This document shows, in pieces, positions 34,696 to 35,059 of a DNA stretch of 35,059 nt (within the stretch, counting starts at the first letter, position 1; the number at the start of each line of letters is the position of its first letter). The position numbers were made by a program, and so were the translations under genes. The stretch comes from Mycolicibacterium sp. (GTDB lineage Bacteria; Actinomycetota; Actinomycetes; Mycobacteriales; Mycobacteriaceae), in assembly GCF_017853185.1 (NCBI RefSeq), contig NZ_JAFMJZ010000015.1, forward strand, positions 1 through 35,059. The letters are read 5' to 3'. The notes beneath the pieces were generated by a model. The model was not told the DNA's origin and did no database searches. It was given only the letters and a program-made list of their open reading frames with translations.

Positions 34696-34736
34696 GCAGC
34701 GAGTTTGACGGAGACGCAGTGAGTTTTGAGGGAGAC
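34696..34736 (+). repeat. 20/21-bp tandem repeat covering the fas ribosome-binding site
   Basis: GCAGCGAGTTTGACGGAGAC (34696-34715) is followed directly by a 21-nt copy (34716-34736) with two substitutions and one inserted T. Both copies end in GGAGAC, so the Shine-Dalgarno element (GGGAGA at 34730-34735) is duplicated. Only the second copy is at correct distance from the GTG. Confidence 0.75.
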
Positions 34737-34739
34737 AGG

Positions 34740-35059
34740 GTGACGATTCACGAGCACGACCGGCGCAGCGACCACACCGACGAGGTCAACGCCGCCGAGG
34801 CTTATGCGCTCGTGGACCGGCTCAACGCCGGTGAACCCTATGCCGTCGCCTTCGGGGGCCAGGGCAACAGCAGCTGGCTGGTCAGCCTCGAGGAGATCAT
34901 CACCACCGCCGGCATCGAGTCCGAACTGTCCCGCATCGTCGGCGAGGCCGAACTGCTGCTGGAGCCGGTCGCCGATGAACTGGTGGTTGTCCGACCGATC
35001 GGCTTCGAGCCGCTGACCTGGGTGCGTGCGCTGGCGGCCGAGGAGCAGGGCCCGACCCG
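34740..35059 (+). CDS. fas: type I fatty acid synthase, N-terminus (gene cut by window edge)
   Basis: 106 codons from the GTG at 34740, with GAGGGAGA four bases upstream, running off the right edge. The start TIHEHDRRSD, the segment ALVDRLNAGEPYAVAFGGQG, and VGEAELLLEPVADELVVVRPIGFEPLTWVRALAAEE match the N-terminus of mycobacterial FAS-I (Rv2524c), as recalled. The full protein is about 3000 residues and carries acetyltransferase, enoyl reductase, dehydratase, malonyl/palmitoyl transferase, acyl-carrier, ketoreductase and ketosynthase domains. It makes C16-C26 acyl-CoAs that feed phospholipids and mycolic acid synthesis. Only the first part of the acetyltransferase region is visible here. Confidence 0.93.
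   Translation, partial: MTIHEHDRRSDHTDEVNAAEAYALVDRLNAGEPYAVAFGGQGNSSWLVSLEEIITTAGIESELSRIVGEAELLLEPVADELVVVRPIGFEPLTWVRALAAEEQGPT

Larger units (their letters stand above)
34275..34739. other. 465-bp gene-free region between mgtA and fas
   Basis: No credible reading frame is present. The first part is GC-rich, with a weak stem GCCGC/GCGGC (34294-34311) that could end mgtA transcription. From about 34370 the sequence becomes AT-richer than the rest of the window. It contains a DosR-box-like sequence (34358-34377), a GATAAC pair 11 bp apart (34496-34501, 34507-34512), an inverted repeat CGCGT/ACGCG (34649-34665) and a tandem repeat just before the fas start. It probably holds the fas promoter and its FasR-type control sites, which I cannot place precisely. 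Confidence 0.6.

Noticed and set aside
34804..35016. Short plus-strand frame inside the fas start
   Set aside because: It is an alternative frame of the fas coding sequence, which matches FAS-I in the frame starting at 34740.

Overview
The window is high-GC actinobacterial DNA and almost certainly comes from a Mycobacterium, most likely an environmental (Mycolicibacterium-type) species. The evidence is a PGRS-type glycine/asparagine repeat protein, three Mce-associated-type membrane proteins, a type I fatty acid synthase N-terminus, and a dormancy (DosR-type) gene set whose members resemble, in sequence and partly in order, the M. tuberculosis Rv2004c-Rv2006, Rv2028c-Rv2032 and Rv3131-Rv3133c loci. 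Rv comparisons are from memory of those proteins, not from a search.

Region 1 (1-8.6 kb, all minus strand). A partial exported PGRS-like gene runs off the left edge. It is preceded by a 454-bp gene-free stretch holding a perfect 18-bp palindrome and a 16-bp-stem hairpin. Upstream on the same strand, a tightly packed run of seven genes begins at about 8.6 kb, probably from a leaderless promoter: two small Ala/Pro-rich envelope proteins, a phospholipase D-like protein, two half-size chromate-transporter (CHR) subunits, a large membrane protein with a degenerate kinase-like middle domain and a flippase-type C-terminus, and an SDR oxidoreductase.

Region 2 (8.6-14.6 kb). This holds small secreted Cys-containing proteins, a minus-strand three-gene unit (Mce-associated-like protein, acetoacetyl-CoA synthetase, SDR) linked by a 4-nt overlap and a 10-bp gap, an MmpS-like secreted protein, and a plus-strand pair of Mce-associated-like proteins. 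Each member of that pair carries an 18-nt tandem repeat in its N-terminal coding sequence.

Region 3 (14.6-34.3 kb) is a dormancy/hypoxia island. It contains an Acg-type nitroreductase behind a good DosR-box candidate, the giant HAD/trehalose-phosphatase/GH65 protein OtsB1, and a divergent tandem universal stress protein. Next come convergent dosS and dosR with a second universal stress protein, a PfkB kinase, a phosphoribosyltransferase-erythromycin esterase fusion and a second Acg-type nitroreductase, which together form one minus-strand run of six genes. Divergent from it is a plus-strand run of a kinase/P-loop protein (Rv2004c type), PEP synthase and an MgtA-type P-type ATPase. Read together, the island joins the oxygen-responsive regulator to carbon rerouting (PfkB, PEP synthase, trehalose/GH65), stress proteins, flavin-fold proteins and Mg2+ transport. 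Loci that are separate in M. tuberculosis are joined here.

Region 4 (34.3-35.1 kb) is a 465-bp gene-free region, locally AT-richer, followed by the start of fas (type I fatty acid synthase), cut by the right edge. Its ribosome-binding segment is part of a near-perfect tandem duplication.

I see no tRNA, rRNA, CRISPR array, insertion sequence or phage gene. No clearly new defence or mobile system is visible. The most interesting points are the merged DosR island with a DosT-like haem pocket in its kinase, the pseudokinase-flippase fusion, and several unexplained palindromes and repeats in control regions.
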